Assembly (NCBI RefSeq): GCF_028369055.1
Contig: NZ_JAQNCZ010000001.1
Location: 558,001 to 622,000, forward strand
Length of the DNA stretch: 64,000 nucleotides
Reading direction: 5' to 3'
Source of the DNA: Cognatishimia sp. SS12
GTDB taxonomy: Bacteria > Pseudomonadota > Alphaproteobacteria > Rhodobacterales > Rhodobacteraceae
Shown here: one piece after another, positions 38,362-47,161 of the stretch
Position numbering within the stretch: position 1 is the first letter of the stretch
How the letters are laid out: every line of letters starts with the position of its first letter
Notes under the pieces: generated by a model
The model's database searches: none
Told to the model about the DNA's origin: nothing
The model's input: the letters and a program-made list of their open reading frames with translations, nothing else
Program-made: the position numbers and the translations under genes

Positions 38362-38841
38362 TCACAAGCCAAGCGCGGTCAGCCCAGGATGGTCATCCGG
38401 GCGCCGCCCCTGCGGCCAAAGGAACAGCCGGTCTTTGTCATCAATGGGCACATCGTTGATCGAGGCATGGCGTTCCGCCATCAGCCCGTTTTCATCAAAT
38501 TGCCAGTTCTCATTGCCGTGGGCGCGATACCATTGGCCGGTTTCGTCGTGCCATTCGTAGCAAAAGCGCACCGCGATGCGATTAGGGCCATAGGCCCAGA
38601 TTTCCTTGATCAGCCGATAGCCGTTTTCGGTGCGCCATTTTTCGGTCAGAAACGCTTCGACCTCGGCGCGCCCGTTCAAAAATTGCGACCGGTTGCGCCA
38701 TTTTGTGTCCGGCGTATAGGCCAGCGCCACTTTGGCCGGGTCACGTCCGTTCCAGCCGTCTTCGGCCATGCGCACCTTTTTCACTGCGTCGTCATAGGAA
38801 AACGGCGGCACCGGCGGGCGGGGTTGAATCGGGGTCGTCAC
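38362..38841 (-). CDS. DUF1348 / NTF2-fold protein inside the cyanate cassette
   Basis: A 159-residue protein with the DUF1348 pattern of the SnoaL/NTF2-like superfamily: [40 protein letters not shown] and [22 protein letters not shown]2-fold proteins have a cone-shaped ligand pocket. The reaction of DUF1348 is unknown. It sits 12 bases after the ATPase gene and 19 before cynS, so it is expressed with cyanate uptake and hydrolysis genes. A role with cyanate, bicarbonate, carbamate or a cyanate precursor is inference. Confidence 0.85.
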   Translation of the reverse strand: MTTPIQPRPPVPPFSYDDAVKKVRMAEDGWNGRDPAKVALAYTPDTKWRNRSQFLNGRAEVEAFLTEKWRTENGYRLIKEIWAYGPNRIAVRFCYEWHDETGQWYRAHGNENWQFDENGLMAERHASINDVPIDDKDRLFLWPQGRRPDDHPGLTALGL

Positions 38842-38853
38842 GGTTCTGCTCTT

Positions 38854-39771
38854 TCATTCATTGACCGCGCGCAGCACGGGTTCGTCTTCATCGTTGGCTT
38901 TCGGGTCCTCGGGCGCAGGCGCGGTCAGATCAATGCGCACGGTGTCCGGGGTCAGATCAGCAGCGTCACTTTGCTGGCCCGCCAATTCCTTTGAGCGGTG
39001 CCCAAGGAATTGCACCAAATGGTTGCGGATTGGGTAGTAATTCGCATGCTCGATAATCTCTGTCCGGTTGCGCGGGCGCGGAATGGTGATCTCAACGCTT
39101 TCCGCGACACGGGCAAAAGGCCCATTGGTCATCAGCAGAATGCGGTCGGCCAGCAAGATCGCCTCGTCGATGTCATGGGTGATCATAAAGACGGTCTGCT
39201 CGGTCCCGCCCCAGATCTTAAGCAGCTCATCCTGAATGGTGCCCCGTGTCAGCGCGTCCAGCGCCCCAAAGGGTTCATCCAAAAGCAGCAGCTTTGGGTG
39301 GTTGGCAAAAGCGCGTGCAATTGACACTCGCTGACGCATACCGCCTGAGAGCTGGCTGGGTTTGCGGTGCACAACGTCACCTTCGAGGCCCACCATCGCA
39401 AGATATTCGCGCGCGTGTTCCTCAACCTTGGCCTTGGACCAATCGGGATAGCGCGCCTTAACGCCAAAGGTGACATTCTTGAGCGTCGAGAGCCAGGGCA
39501 GCAGGGAATAGTTCTGAAACACCACCCCGCGATCCAGCGAGGGGCCCGAAACGGCATAGCCGTCCATTTTCACCACGCCGGAGGTCGGCTCTGCCAGACC
39601 GGCGAGGATGTTCATAATTGTGGATTTGCCGCAACCGGAATGGCCCAGAATGCAAACAAATTCACCCTTTTCAATCCCGAAGCTGGCGTTTTCAAAGACC
39701 GTCAGCGTGCCGCCATTTCCTTCCGGAAATTTCTGCGTCAGACGCTCGATACTGAGATAGGATTTTGACAC
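38854..39771 (-). CDS. cynD: Nitrate/cyanate-type ABC transporter ATP-binding protein
   Basis: A 305-residue ATPase of the NrtD/SsuB group. Walker A GHSGCGKS (43-50), signature [10 protein letters not shown] and Walker [13 protein letters not shown] are complete, with the H-loop in [12 protein letters not shown]-terminal acidic extension of about 60 residues follows the ATPase core. GTG start with AGGAG upstream. The permease gene ends 11 bases earlier. The cyanate specificity is inferred from cynS downstream; NrtD and CynD cannot be separated by sequence alone. Confidence 0.9.
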   Translation of the reverse strand: MSKSYLSIERLTQKFPEGNGGTLTVFENASFGIEKGEFVCILGHSGCGKSTIMNILAGLAEPTSGVVKMDGYAVSGPSLDRGVVFQNYSLLPWLSTLKNVTFGVKARYPDWSKAKVEEHAREYLAMVGLEGDVVHRKPSQLSGGMRQRVSIARAFANHPKLLLLDEPFGALDALTRGTIQDELLKIWGGTEQTVFMITHDIDEAILLADRILLMTNGPFARVAESVEITIPRPRNRTEIIEHANYYPIRNHLVQFLGHRSKELAGQQSDAADLTPDTVRIDLTAPAPEDPKANDEDEPVLRAVNE

Positions 39772-39782
39772 GTGGTGGCTCC

Positions 39783-40619
39783 TTATTCGACGTAGGCAAC
39801 GGTGCGCTGCAGGAAAGCAAAGCTTGAATCCAGCAGCATGCCCACGACGCCGATCATGAGGATTGAGAAAATCACAGAGGTCAGATCGAGGTTGTTCCAC
39901 TCGTTCCAGACGTAATAGCCAATGCCGGTGCCGCCCACGAGCATCTCGGCCGCCACGATGACCAGCCATGCAATCCCGATAGAGATGCGCATGCCTGTGA
40001 TGATCGTCGGGGCTGCAGCGGGCAGGATCACGGTAAAGGCCGTGCGCAGGCTGCTGAGTTCGTGGGTCCGGGCGACATTCACCCAATCTTCGCGGACGCC
40101 CGCCACGCCAAAGGCGGTGTTGATCAGCATCGGCCAGATCGAGCAGATGAAAATCACAAAGATCGCGCTGGCTTCGCTGTCCTGAATGATAAATAGCGCC
40201 AGCGGCATCCATGCCAGGGGCGAAATCGGCCGCAGCACCTGGATAAAGGGGTTAAACGCCTTATAGGCCACTTGGCTCATGCCGATGAGAAACCCGAAAG
40301 GCACCGCCACCAGCGCGGCCAACAGATAGCCCGCCAGAACCCGATAGATCGAATAGCCGATCTGAATACCAATACCCTTGTCGTTGGGGCCAGCATCATA
40401 AAACGGGTTTGACAGCTGTTCCCACGCCTTGATCAGCACATCGCTCGGCGGCGGCACTGCGGCTTTTGGGGCCCCCAGCCCGCTGAGTTTTTCATATTCT
40501 GTCAGGTCCTCAAGGGACTTCTGGGCGGGAATGGCGGCCTCCCAAATCAGGAGGCCGACCAGCAACATCACCACCGATAACAGGATGGCGCGTTGGTTTA
40601 CTGAAAGCTGATCCAGCAT
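39783..40619 (-). CDS. cynB: Nitrate/cyanate-type ABC transporter permease
   Basis: A 278-residue inner-membrane permease of the NrtB/SsuC/TauC type. About six transmembrane helices are visible, with the EAA loop region in [20 protein letters not shown]. The N-terminus has a signal-anchor helix and a periplasmic loop with a Pro-rich stretch ([12 protein letters not shown]). The ATG at 40619 is two bases after the stop of the binding-protein gene; a GTG overlapping that stop (40625) is an alternative. Confidence 0.9.
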   Translation of the reverse strand: MLDQLSVNQRAILLSVVMLLVGLLIWEAAIPAQKSLEDLTEYEKLSGLGAPKAAVPPPSDVLIKAWEQLSNPFYDAGPNDKGIGIQIGYSIYRVLAGYLLAALVAVPFGFLIGMSQVAYKAFNPFIQVLRPISPLAWMPLALFIIQDSEASAIFVIFICSIWPMLINTAFGVAGVREDWVNVARTHELSSLRTAFTVILPAAAPTIITGMRISIGIAWLVIVAAEMLVGGTGIGYYVWNEWNNLDLTSVIFSILMIGVVGMLLDSSFAFLQRTVAYVE

Positions 40620-40621
40620 GA

Positions 40622-42022
40622 TCACGCTTTTCCGATGGCAAAGCTCTTGGCGTAGGCTTCAGGCTCTGCCGGATCAAAGGTTTTGCCCATGATGGTATGG
40701 GATTTATAGGTGATGTCCGGAGCGTCATAGCCCAGATCATTCATGACCTTCTTGGCGTCAGCCGCCAGATAGACCTGCTCGGCCACCTTTTTGTAGTCGA
40801 CATCGCCCTCGATATAGCCCCAACGTTTCATCTGCGTCAGGATCCAGACACCCATCGAATGCCAGGGGAATGGGTCAAAGTCGATGCGATCCGGGACGCG
40901 CTGCACCTCGCCCAGACCATCGGCATAGGTGCCCGTCAGAACCTGTTCGATCACCGGCACCGGCTGGTTCAGATAGTTTGCAGGCGCAATCGCAGAGGAA
41001 ATTTCCTTGCGGTTGTCCGGGTTGGAGGCAAACTGCGTCGCATCAATGATCGATTTCAGCAGCGCGCCATAGGTGTTGGGCAATTCGGTCGCAAAGCTGA
41101 GCGGCGCGGCAAAGGCGCAGCATGGGTGGCCTTCCCAGATGTCTTTGGTCAGCATGTGAATAAAGCCGATGCCTTCCCAGACCGCACGTTGGTTGAACGG
41201 ATCCGGCGACAGATAGCCATCAAGGTTGCCCGCACGCAGGTTTGCGACCATTTCTGGCGGCGGCACCACGCGGATCTGGATATCAACATCCGGGTCCAAC
41301 CCATGTTCCGCCACATAATAGCGCAGCAGGAAGTTGTGCATGGAATATTCAAATGGCACCCCGAAGGTGAAACCTTTCCACTGTTTCGGATCGCGCTTGT
41401 CCAGATGCTCGTTGGACAGAACAATGGCCTGGCCATTGATGTTTTCCACCGCGGGCATGATGTAAGGCGTCGCCACGGAGCCAGCGCCAAGCGTCATGGC
41501 CAGAGGCATTGGTGTCAGCATGTGGCTGGCGTCATATTCGCCGGACAAAGATTTGTCGCGCGCCACGGCCCAGCCCGCGGTCTTGATGACCTGTGCGTTC
41601 AGACCATAGCGTTCATAAAAGCCCATGGGCTGCGCCATGATGATTGGCGTGGCGCAGGTGATTGGCACAAAACCGATATTGAGGTCGGTCTTTTCCGGCG
41701 TGCCCAGATTGTCAAGAATGGCCGCTTTGGCCTTGTCCATTGGAAAGACCGAGGCCAGCGCCGCCGCGATGGTGCCGCCGCCCATCATCCCCATGAAAGA
41801 CCGGCGGCTCACGTCATTCTGGCCAAACATCGAGCGGACAACCGCGCTTTCGACCGCACGTTCCAGCATGTCATCAGATGACATGGTTTTGGCTTCGACA
41901 TGGTCGTGGTCATGCCCGTGGCCGCTGACGCATCCCTCGCATCCACAATCTGCACCGTGGCGCAGATCCGTTTTTTCTGAGAATGGATTTCCCAAACTTT
42001 TAATAGTCATTTTCAACCCCAT
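40622..42022 (-). CDS. cynA: NrtA/CynA-type substrate-binding protein, Tat-exported, with Cys/His-rich N-terminus
   Basis: A 466-residue binding protein of the CmpA/NrtA/CynA family. A strong AGGAGG eight bases upstream fixes the ATG at 42022. A twin-arginine signal SRRSFMG (Arg73, Arg74) followed by a hydrophobic stretch predicts folded export. The ~72 residues ahead of it are unusual: His22, Cys26, Cys28, Cys31 and His35/37/39/41 (CGCEGC then HGHDHDH) look like a metal-binding cluster. The mature domain has FVPITCATPIIMAQPMGFYE and AGNLDGYLSPDPFNQRAV, as in nitrate, bicarbonate and cyanate binders. First gene of the cyanate cassette. Confidence 0.9.
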   Translation of the reverse strand: MGLKMTIKSLGNPFSEKTDLRHGADCGCEGCVSGHGHDHDHVEAKTMSSDDMLERAVESAVVRSMFGQNDVSRRSFMGMMGGGTIAAALASVFPMDKAKAAILDNLGTPEKTDLNIGFVPITCATPIIMAQPMGFYERYGLNAQVIKTAGWAVARDKSLSGEYDASHMLTPMPLAMTLGAGSVATPYIMPAVENINGQAIVLSNEHLDKRDPKQWKGFTFGVPFEYSMHNFLLRYYVAEHGLDPDVDIQIRVVPPPEMVANLRAGNLDGYLSPDPFNQRAVWEGIGFIHMLTKDIWEGHPCCAFAAPLSFATELPNTYGALLKSIIDATQFASNPDNRKEISSAIAPANYLNQPVPVIEQVLTGTYADGLGEVQRVPDRIDFDPFPWHSMGVWILTQMKRWGYIEGDVDYKKVAEQVYLAADAKKVMNDLGYDAPDITYKSHTIMGKTFDPAEPEAYAKSFAIGKA

Positions 42023-42143
42023 CTGTTGGTCCTCCTTAGTGTTCCAGCGCAAAGGCCCATAAAAAAGCCACTGACTAATATTTGTGCATTGGGGAAATTT
42101 CACCGTTTTCCAGTGGGTTAATCTGGTTTTGCTTCACAGGTGC

Positions 42144-42177
42144 ATTACGATATTTCGTGAATTACGATATTTCGTAT
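42144..42177. repeat. Tandem 17-bp repeat with internal dyad in the cyn/regulator divergent region
   Basis: Two adjacent copies, 42144-42160 and 42161-42177, identical over the first 15 bases (ATTACGATATTTCGT). Each contains the dyad ACGA-TATT-TCGT. They sit 34 bases before the regulator start and about 120 bases before cynA, the expected place for an operator bound by the divergent regulator. Confidence 0.75.
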
Positions 42178-42210
42178 GTGATGACGCCCCTTGGCGGTTA
42201 ACCTTTGGGC

Positions 42211-44064
42211 ATGCGCGACGAATCTCATTTCATTCTTGATGCCCTGCCCGAAGCGGCCGTGTTGCTGAACGCGCGGACAGATCAGATATTGGCCGCCAAT
42301 GATAAGGCAGCGCAGATGCTGGAGTGCCCGCTCGCGACGCTGCAGACCACCGCGTTCTCGGGTTTTGTCGGCGCCGCTTTGCCCAAATTTGTGGTCTTCA
42401 TCGAAGAGGTTGATCACCGCAGCGAGGGCTGGACCCGCGACATCCCGCTAGTGACCTATGACAAAGCCCCACTGACCGTTGAAATCAGAGCCCGCTGTCT
42501 GGAACACGACCCGGGGCACTTCCTCTTGTTGCTGAGCGACCTGCAATCGCTGGAAGATCGGGCAAACGCCACCCAGGCGCAGGAAATGTATCGCGCGGGT
42601 CTGGGCACTTGGAAACGCGCCGAAGCCTTTTTCGGCGAGTTGGAGCGGCAAAACCAACTGATCCTCAACGCCGCAGGCGAAGGCATCTATGGGATCAACG
42701 CTGAGGGCAAAACCACCTTTGTAAACCGCGCGGCCCAGGAAATGCTCGGCTGGACCAGCGAAGATCTGTTTGGTCGCGACATTCACAAGATGATCCACCA
42801 TCATCATCTCAGCGGCGAAAGCTACCCGGCGCATGATTGCCCGATTTACCGGTCGTTCCGATTTGAACAAGTGCACCGGATCGAGGACGAGGTGTTCTGG
42901 CGCAAGGATGGCAAACCCATTCGGGTGGAGTATGTGTCGACCCCCATCTATGACCAGCAGGTGCTGGCCGGGGCGGTGGTGATTTTTCGCGATATCACCG
43001 AGCGCAAGGAAAACGAACGCAAGTTGCAGGCCGCTCTTGAAGAGGTCGCCGGCTTGCGGGATCGGCTGGAGCAGGAAAACGCCTACCTACAGGAGGCGAT
43101 CACCTCAGAGCGGGCGCACCACGATATTATCGGCAGCTCGGCCGCGACCAAGCAGGTGCTGGCGCGGATCGACCTGGTGGCCAACACCGAAGCAACGGTT
43201 TTGATCCATGGCGAGACCGGCACCGGAAAATCGCTGGTGGCGACGGAAATCCACAAATCCAGCGCCCGCGCGCGGCGCCCGCTGATCCACTTCAAATGCG
43301 GCTCGGTCGCGCCAGAAAATGTCGAGGCCGAACTATTCGGTCAACTGCGCGGGGCCTATTCTGCGGCCACCCGCGACAAGCCCGGCAAACTAGAGCTCGC
43401 CCATGGGGGCACGCTGTTCATTGATGATATCGAAGAGTTGCCCTTTGAAATTCAAGGCAAGCTGCTGCACGCCCTGCAAAGCGGCCAGGTGACACGTCTG
43501 GGGGATACACGGGAAAAGCCGCTGGATGTCAGGGTCATCGCGGCGACATCGCTGCTGGAAACCAGTCTGGCGCGCAATGACCGCCTGCGCGAAGATCTCT
43601 ATCTCTTTTTGAATGTCTTCCCGATCCACTGCCTGCCCTTGCGGCAACGCCGCGATGACATCGCGCCGCTGGCGGCGCATTTGCTGCGGATCATTTGCCG
43701 CCGCCTCAACCGCGCCTTGCCGATCATGACCGAAGGCGTCGTGCAGCAGCTGCAGTCTTATGATTGGCCCGGTAATGTGCGCGAGCTGCACAACGTGATG
43801 GAGCGCGCGGCAATTGTTTCGCAGGGCAACAAGCTGGTGGTTGAGCTGAACGTGACCGCGGCGCAAGCCCCGGACAACACCTCGCGCTTTCAGACCGAGG
43901 CCGTGATGCAAGAGATGATGAAACAGAACGTCATCGCCGCGCTGCGCGAGGCTGGGGGGCGCGTGTCCGGCAAAAACGGTGCGGCGGAGCTGTTGGATAT
44001 CAAGCCAACCACGCTGTATTCACGCATCAAAACCTACGACATCCAAGACGCAGATTGGCGCTGA
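42211..44064 (+). CDS. PAS-AAA+-Fis regulator lacking the sigma-54 contact motif
   Basis: A 617-residue NtrC-family-like regulator. PAS-like domains lie at ~6-115 and ~147-265, a coiled linker at ~266-298, the AAA+ domain at ~305-535 and a Fis-type helix-turn-helix at ~572-610 (GGRVSGKNGAAELLDIKPTT). Walker A GETGTGKS (334-341) is intact. The sigma-54-binding GAFTGA loop reads GAYSAA (381-386), Walker B reads LFIDD rather than LFLDE, and one arginine-finger position (DLYxRL) is DLYLFL. No GG-N10-GC sigma-54 promoter element is present on the cyn strand of the intergenic region. It probably controls the divergent cyanate genes without sigma-54, as GAFTGA-less NtrC does in Rhodobacter capsulatus. 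Confidence 0.85.
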   Translation: MRDESHFILDALPEAAVLLNARTDQILAANDKAAQMLECPLATLQTTAFSGFVGAALPKFVVFIEEVDHRSEGWTRDIPLVTYDKAPLTVEIRARCLEHDPGHFLLLLSDLQSLEDRANATQAQEMYRAGLGTWKRAEAFFGELERQNQLILNAAGEGIYGINAEGKTTFVNRAAQEMLGWTSEDLFGRDIHKMIHHHHLSGESYPAHDCPIYRSFRFEQVHRIEDEVFWRKDGKPIRVEYVSTPIYDQQVLAGAVVIFRDITERKENERKLQAALEEVAGLRDRLEQENAYLQEAITSERAHHDIIGSSAATKQVLARIDLVANTEATVLIHGETGTGKSLVATEIHKSSARARRPLIHFKCGSVAPENVEAELFGQLRGAYSAATRDKPGKLELAHGGTLFIDDIEELPFEIQGKLLHALQSGQVTRLGDTREKPLDVRVIAATSLLETSLARNDRLREDLYLFLNVFPIHCLPLRQRRDDIAPLAAHLLRIICRRLNRALPIMTEGVVQQLQSYDWPGNVRELHNVMERAAIVSQGNKLVVELNVTAAQAPDNTSRFQTEAVMQEMMKQNVIAALREAGGRVSGKNGAAELLDIKPTTLYSRIKTYDIQDADWR

Positions 44065-44134
44065 AGTTGACGCAGGTCAAGGACAGGTCAGCCCTGTGAT
44101 GTCATGGTCTGGGCGCATAATAAAGGAGCCCGCC

Positions 44135-45055
44135 ATGACCGGACAGACCACTGCCGCGCCCACGATCAATGCCAAAACCGACCCCGCCGACCCAGCGCTG
44201 AAGGCTGCGGCCACGGCTGAGATCATCGGTTTTGAGAACGGCGAATACCCCTATGCCCAACGGATGGGGCGCAAAGCCTACGAGGCCGAGAAAGCCGCGC
44301 TGCAGGTTGAGCTCTTGAAGGTGCAGCACTGGATCGAAGAGACCGGACAGAAAGTCGTTATGCTGTTTGAGGGGCGCGATGCGGCTGGCAAAGGCGGCAC
44401 CATCAAGCGGTTTATGGAGCATCTCAACCCGCGGGCGGCCCGGGTTGTGGCGCTCAACAAACCCAGCGATCATGAACGCGGCCAGTGGTTTTTTCAGCGC
44501 TATATCAAACATTTGCCAACCGCAGGTGAAATCGTGCTTTATGACCGCAGCTGGTATAATCGGGCTGGGGTCGAACGGGTGATGAACTTCTGTGAACCCT
44601 CTGAATACCTTGAATTTATGCGTCAGACGCCTGAATTTGAACGGATGCTGACGCGCAGTGGCATCCGGCTGTTCAAATATTGGTTTTCGGTCACGCAGGA
44701 GGAACAGCGCCGTCGATTTGCCGCGCGCGAAACCGACCCGCTGAAGCAATGGAAGCTGTCGCCGATTGACCGCGCAAGTCTGGACAAATGGGATGATTAC
44801 ACCGAAGCCAAGGAGGCGATGTTCTTTTACACCGACACCGCAGATGCCCCTTGGACGGTGATCCGCTCAAACGACAAAAAACGCGCGCGCCTCAACTGCA
44901 TGCGGCATTTTCTTGCCCGTTTGGATTACCCGGGCAAGGACCACGCGCTGGTCGCGGCCCCGGACCCCAAGATCGTGCATCATGCAGAGGCTGTTGTTCA
45001 TGCCTCAGATCACATTCTGGCGGCATCCCTGCACCCTAAAACGCGCAAACGGTGA
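44135..45055 (+). CDS. ppk2: Polyphosphate kinase 2
   Basis: A 306-residue PPK2-family kinase of the class I, single-domain type, which uses polyphosphate to phosphorylate nucleoside diphosphates. Walker A GRDAAGKGG lies near residues 80-88, Walker B in VLYDRSWYNRAGVERVM, and the lid motif in RFAARETDPLKQWKLSP. AAAGGAG precedes the ATG. It follows the regulator after 70 bases but there is no evident link to cyanate use. Confidence 0.94.
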   Translation: MTGQTTAAPTINAKTDPADPALKAAATAEIIGFENGEYPYAQRMGRKAYEAEKAALQVELLKVQHWIEETGQKVVMLFEGRDAAGKGGTIKRFMEHLNPRAARVVALNKPSDHERGQWFFQRYIKHLPTAGEIVLYDRSWYNRAGVERVMNFCEPSEYLEFMRQTPEFERMLTRSGIRLFKYWFSVTQEEQRRRFAARETDPLKQWKLSPIDRASLDKWDDYTEAKEAMFFYTDTADAPWTVIRSNDKKRARLNCMRHFLARLDYPGKDHALVAAPDPKIVHHAEAVVHASDHILAASLHPKTRKR

Positions 45056-45114
45056 TCTCAGCGCGCTCACATGCCATCCGCAAACGGCCCGTCACCCAGT
45101 CTGCCCTGGCGGCA

Positions 45115-46467
45115 TCAGGATTGGGTGAGGGGCAAGGACACTGTGACGGTTGTGCCGACGTCTTTTTCGCTGTCCAGCGTGATGGTGCCGTTATGGGCAT
45201 GCACAAAGCTTTTGGTGAAAAACAATCCGTTGCCCACCCCGGAAAAGGCGCGTTTGTCCGAAGAATCTTCTTGGGTGAATTTGTCAAAGGCGCGCGGCAC
45301 AAACTCTTCGGACATGCCGCAACCGTTGTCTTTGACGGCGACGGTCACGCTGCGTTCATCGGTCAGAACACGCACCGTGACCGCGCCGCCCTGCCCCGAA
45401 AACTTGATGGCATTGCCGAGCAATTCCTGAAAAACCTGCGACAGTTTTTCTGGGTCAGCATACATCTTGATCGTATCTGAGGCGCAGATTTTCTTGATCT
45501 CAATCTGCTTTTGCGCAGCGGCCATGCTGCAGGCCTCAATCACCTCATCCAGAAAATTGCATAGGCAGAATTCGCGGCATTCAAGGTCCAGGTTCTCGGA
45601 CTGAAATTTCTCAAAGGCCAGCAGGCTTTCGATCAGCGCGTTCAGCCGTTGCCCCGAGCGGTCCGCCATATCGACAACACGCGCGCCCGCCTCGCTGAGC
45701 GCGCCGGTACTGCCGGATTTCAGCAAGCCAATCGCTCCGATAATGGCGGTCATGGGCGTGCGCAATTCGTGGCTGATCGTTGAAATGAAATCCGCCTTCG
45801 CGCGAAAGCCCGCCTCTGCGAGTTCCAGAAGGCGCGATTTTTCGTCCGCGATCCGAGCTTGATTGCGCGCATCCAGCCAGAAAATGCTGATCATTAGGAT
45901 GGCGACCAGCACCGTTGCATACGACATCAGTCTGAGACGGGTAGAAATGCGGCGCAGATCGTCCCGCACCGCTTTTTCGGCATCGCCCGCAACGTCAAGC
46001 GCCACAAGCGAAAGATCATGCATGCGGCTTTCAAACGGGTAGAAGGCACCAAGAATACGCAGCGCTTTGCCCCTGTCCGTATCCCCGAGGCCAGTCACAT
46101 TGGTATCCTGCGCCCGCAGCGTCGCGCCTAAATCGTTGATGACGTTCAGCTCCGCATCCATGTCGCGCAGCCACGCCCCGGCATCCCCTTGCGACGCGAT
46201 ATTCCAGCGGCTCCAAAGCAAGTCAAAACGGTGGTTCACGGTTGTATGTTCATAGCCCGGTGCCTCCGCAACGTAGAGGGCGAGCGCTTTGTTGAACTTC
46301 AGCAATTCCACTTCAATCTGGGTGGCCATCCAAAGGGGGCCACCCCGGTGGTTTGACTTTGCATGCAGCAAGGATTCTTGCGCAGAATTGAACGTGAAAA
46401 GTCCGGCGACCAACCCGATCAGAACGGTGATGATCGCCGCGCGCTTCGCGAGCCGCCAGTCAATCAT
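45115..46467 (-). CDS. Membrane sensor histidine kinase
   Basis: A 450-residue kinase. Transmembrane helices at ~10-28 and ~181-199 enclose a ~150-residue periplasmic sensor. The HisKA domain has His233 in STISHELRTPMTAIIG, and the HATPase domain carries N (ELLGNAIKFS), G1 (VKDNGCGM) and G2 (SGVGNGLFFTKSFV) boxes. No response regulator is encoded next to it. Its ATG overlaps by four bases the stop of the exported SUOX-fold gene, so the two are translationally coupled and likely form a sensing pair. The signal is unknown. Confidence 0.92.
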   Translation of the reverse strand: MIDWRLAKRAAIITVLIGLVAGLFTFNSAQESLLHAKSNHRGGPLWMATQIEVELLKFNKALALYVAEAPGYEHTTVNHRFDLLWSRWNIASQGDAGAWLRDMDAELNVINDLGATLRAQDTNVTGLGDTDRGKALRILGAFYPFESRMHDLSLVALDVAGDAEKAVRDDLRRISTRLRLMSYATVLVAILMISIFWLDARNQARIADEKSRLLELAEAGFRAKADFISTISHELRTPMTAIIGAIGLLKSGSTGALSEAGARVVDMADRSGQRLNALIESLLAFEKFQSENLDLECREFCLCNFLDEVIEACSMAAAQKQIEIKKICASDTIKMYADPEKLSQVFQELLGNAIKFSGQGGAVTVRVLTDERSVTVAVKDNGCGMSEEFVPRAFDKFTQEDSSDKRAFSGVGNGLFFTKSFVHAHNGTITLDSEKDVGTTVTVSLPLTQS

Positions 46468-46955
46468 TTAGTCAGTTCAAGTTTTGCCAGTTGCCACACA
46501 AGACGGTTGTTGAAATTCGGATCATTCAGTTCTGCGTAATCATCCATCGGGTAGATCACCCAGATCGGTCCTTTGTCACGGCGCGACAGAAACTCCCCAT
46601 CTTTCTTGATGGCGAGGATCACCTCGTATTGGTCGGCCTCGATCAAGGGTGCGTCTGCGCTATAGTCGTTCAGCGCCACCAGTTTCACCGTGGTTGCACC
46701 ACTAGGCTGTATCAGCGCCACCACATCACGCAGCAATGGCCCCGAGAACCGGGGGGTTCCATCGACGTATTCATTGCCTGTCACCACCTCGGTCTGGGGC
46801 AGCGCCAAGAGTTCATCCATGGTCATTTCCATGGTTTCCGTCTGTACCTGATTGGTGTGATCCACAAGGGTCAGAACCGTGTCTGCCTGTACCATCGCTG
46901 CGCTAAAAATCAGCGCTGCGCTTGTGGCAATGGCCTTAGCCGCTTGTCCAAGCAT
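46464..46955 (-). CDS. Exported sulfite-oxidase-fold protein without cofactor cysteine
   Basis: A 163-residue protein with a signal peptide (residues 1-24). The segments TMEMTMDELLALPQTEVVTG, FSGPLLRDVVALI and ALNDYSADAPLIEADQYEVI match the oxidoreductase molybdopterin-binding (SUOX) fold. The sequence contains no cysteine at all, so the Mo-ligating Cys of true sulfite-oxidase enzymes is absent and catalysis with Moco is unlikely. It is translationally coupled to a histidine kinase and probably acts as its periplasmic ligand-binding partner (inference). Confidence 0.82.
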   Translation of the reverse strand: MLGQAAKAIATSAALIFSAAMVQADTVLTLVDHTNQVQTETMEMTMDELLALPQTEVVTGNEYVDGTPRFSGPLLRDVVALIQPSGATTVKLVALNDYSADAPLIEADQYEVILAIKKDGEFLSRRDKGPIWVIYPMDDYAELNDPNFNNRLVWQLAKLELTK

Positions 46956-47161
46956 CTGAAATTCCCTTTACACAAGGTTTCTATCTATGCGGGAATTCTG
47001 ATCAGAAGCGCAACTGCTGTCAAGGCAACGAGAAGTTTCAAAAGTATATTAACTGATAGAGGGCAACTTCCGGCTCATTTACATCACTATTGTCATCGAA
47101 TGAGCGACAAAACATAAACAATTTTAGGATTATCGGCGCGATCGTTCAGGCCGCGGCACCA

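Noticed and set aside
40697..41881. A 394-codon open frame antisense to cynA.
   Set aside because: Shadow of the binding-protein gene; Arg/His-rich translation with no domain.
42023..42210. A search for a sigma-54 -24/-12 promoter upstream of cynA.
   Set aside because: I scanned every GG on the cyn strand and found no GG-N10-GC spacing.
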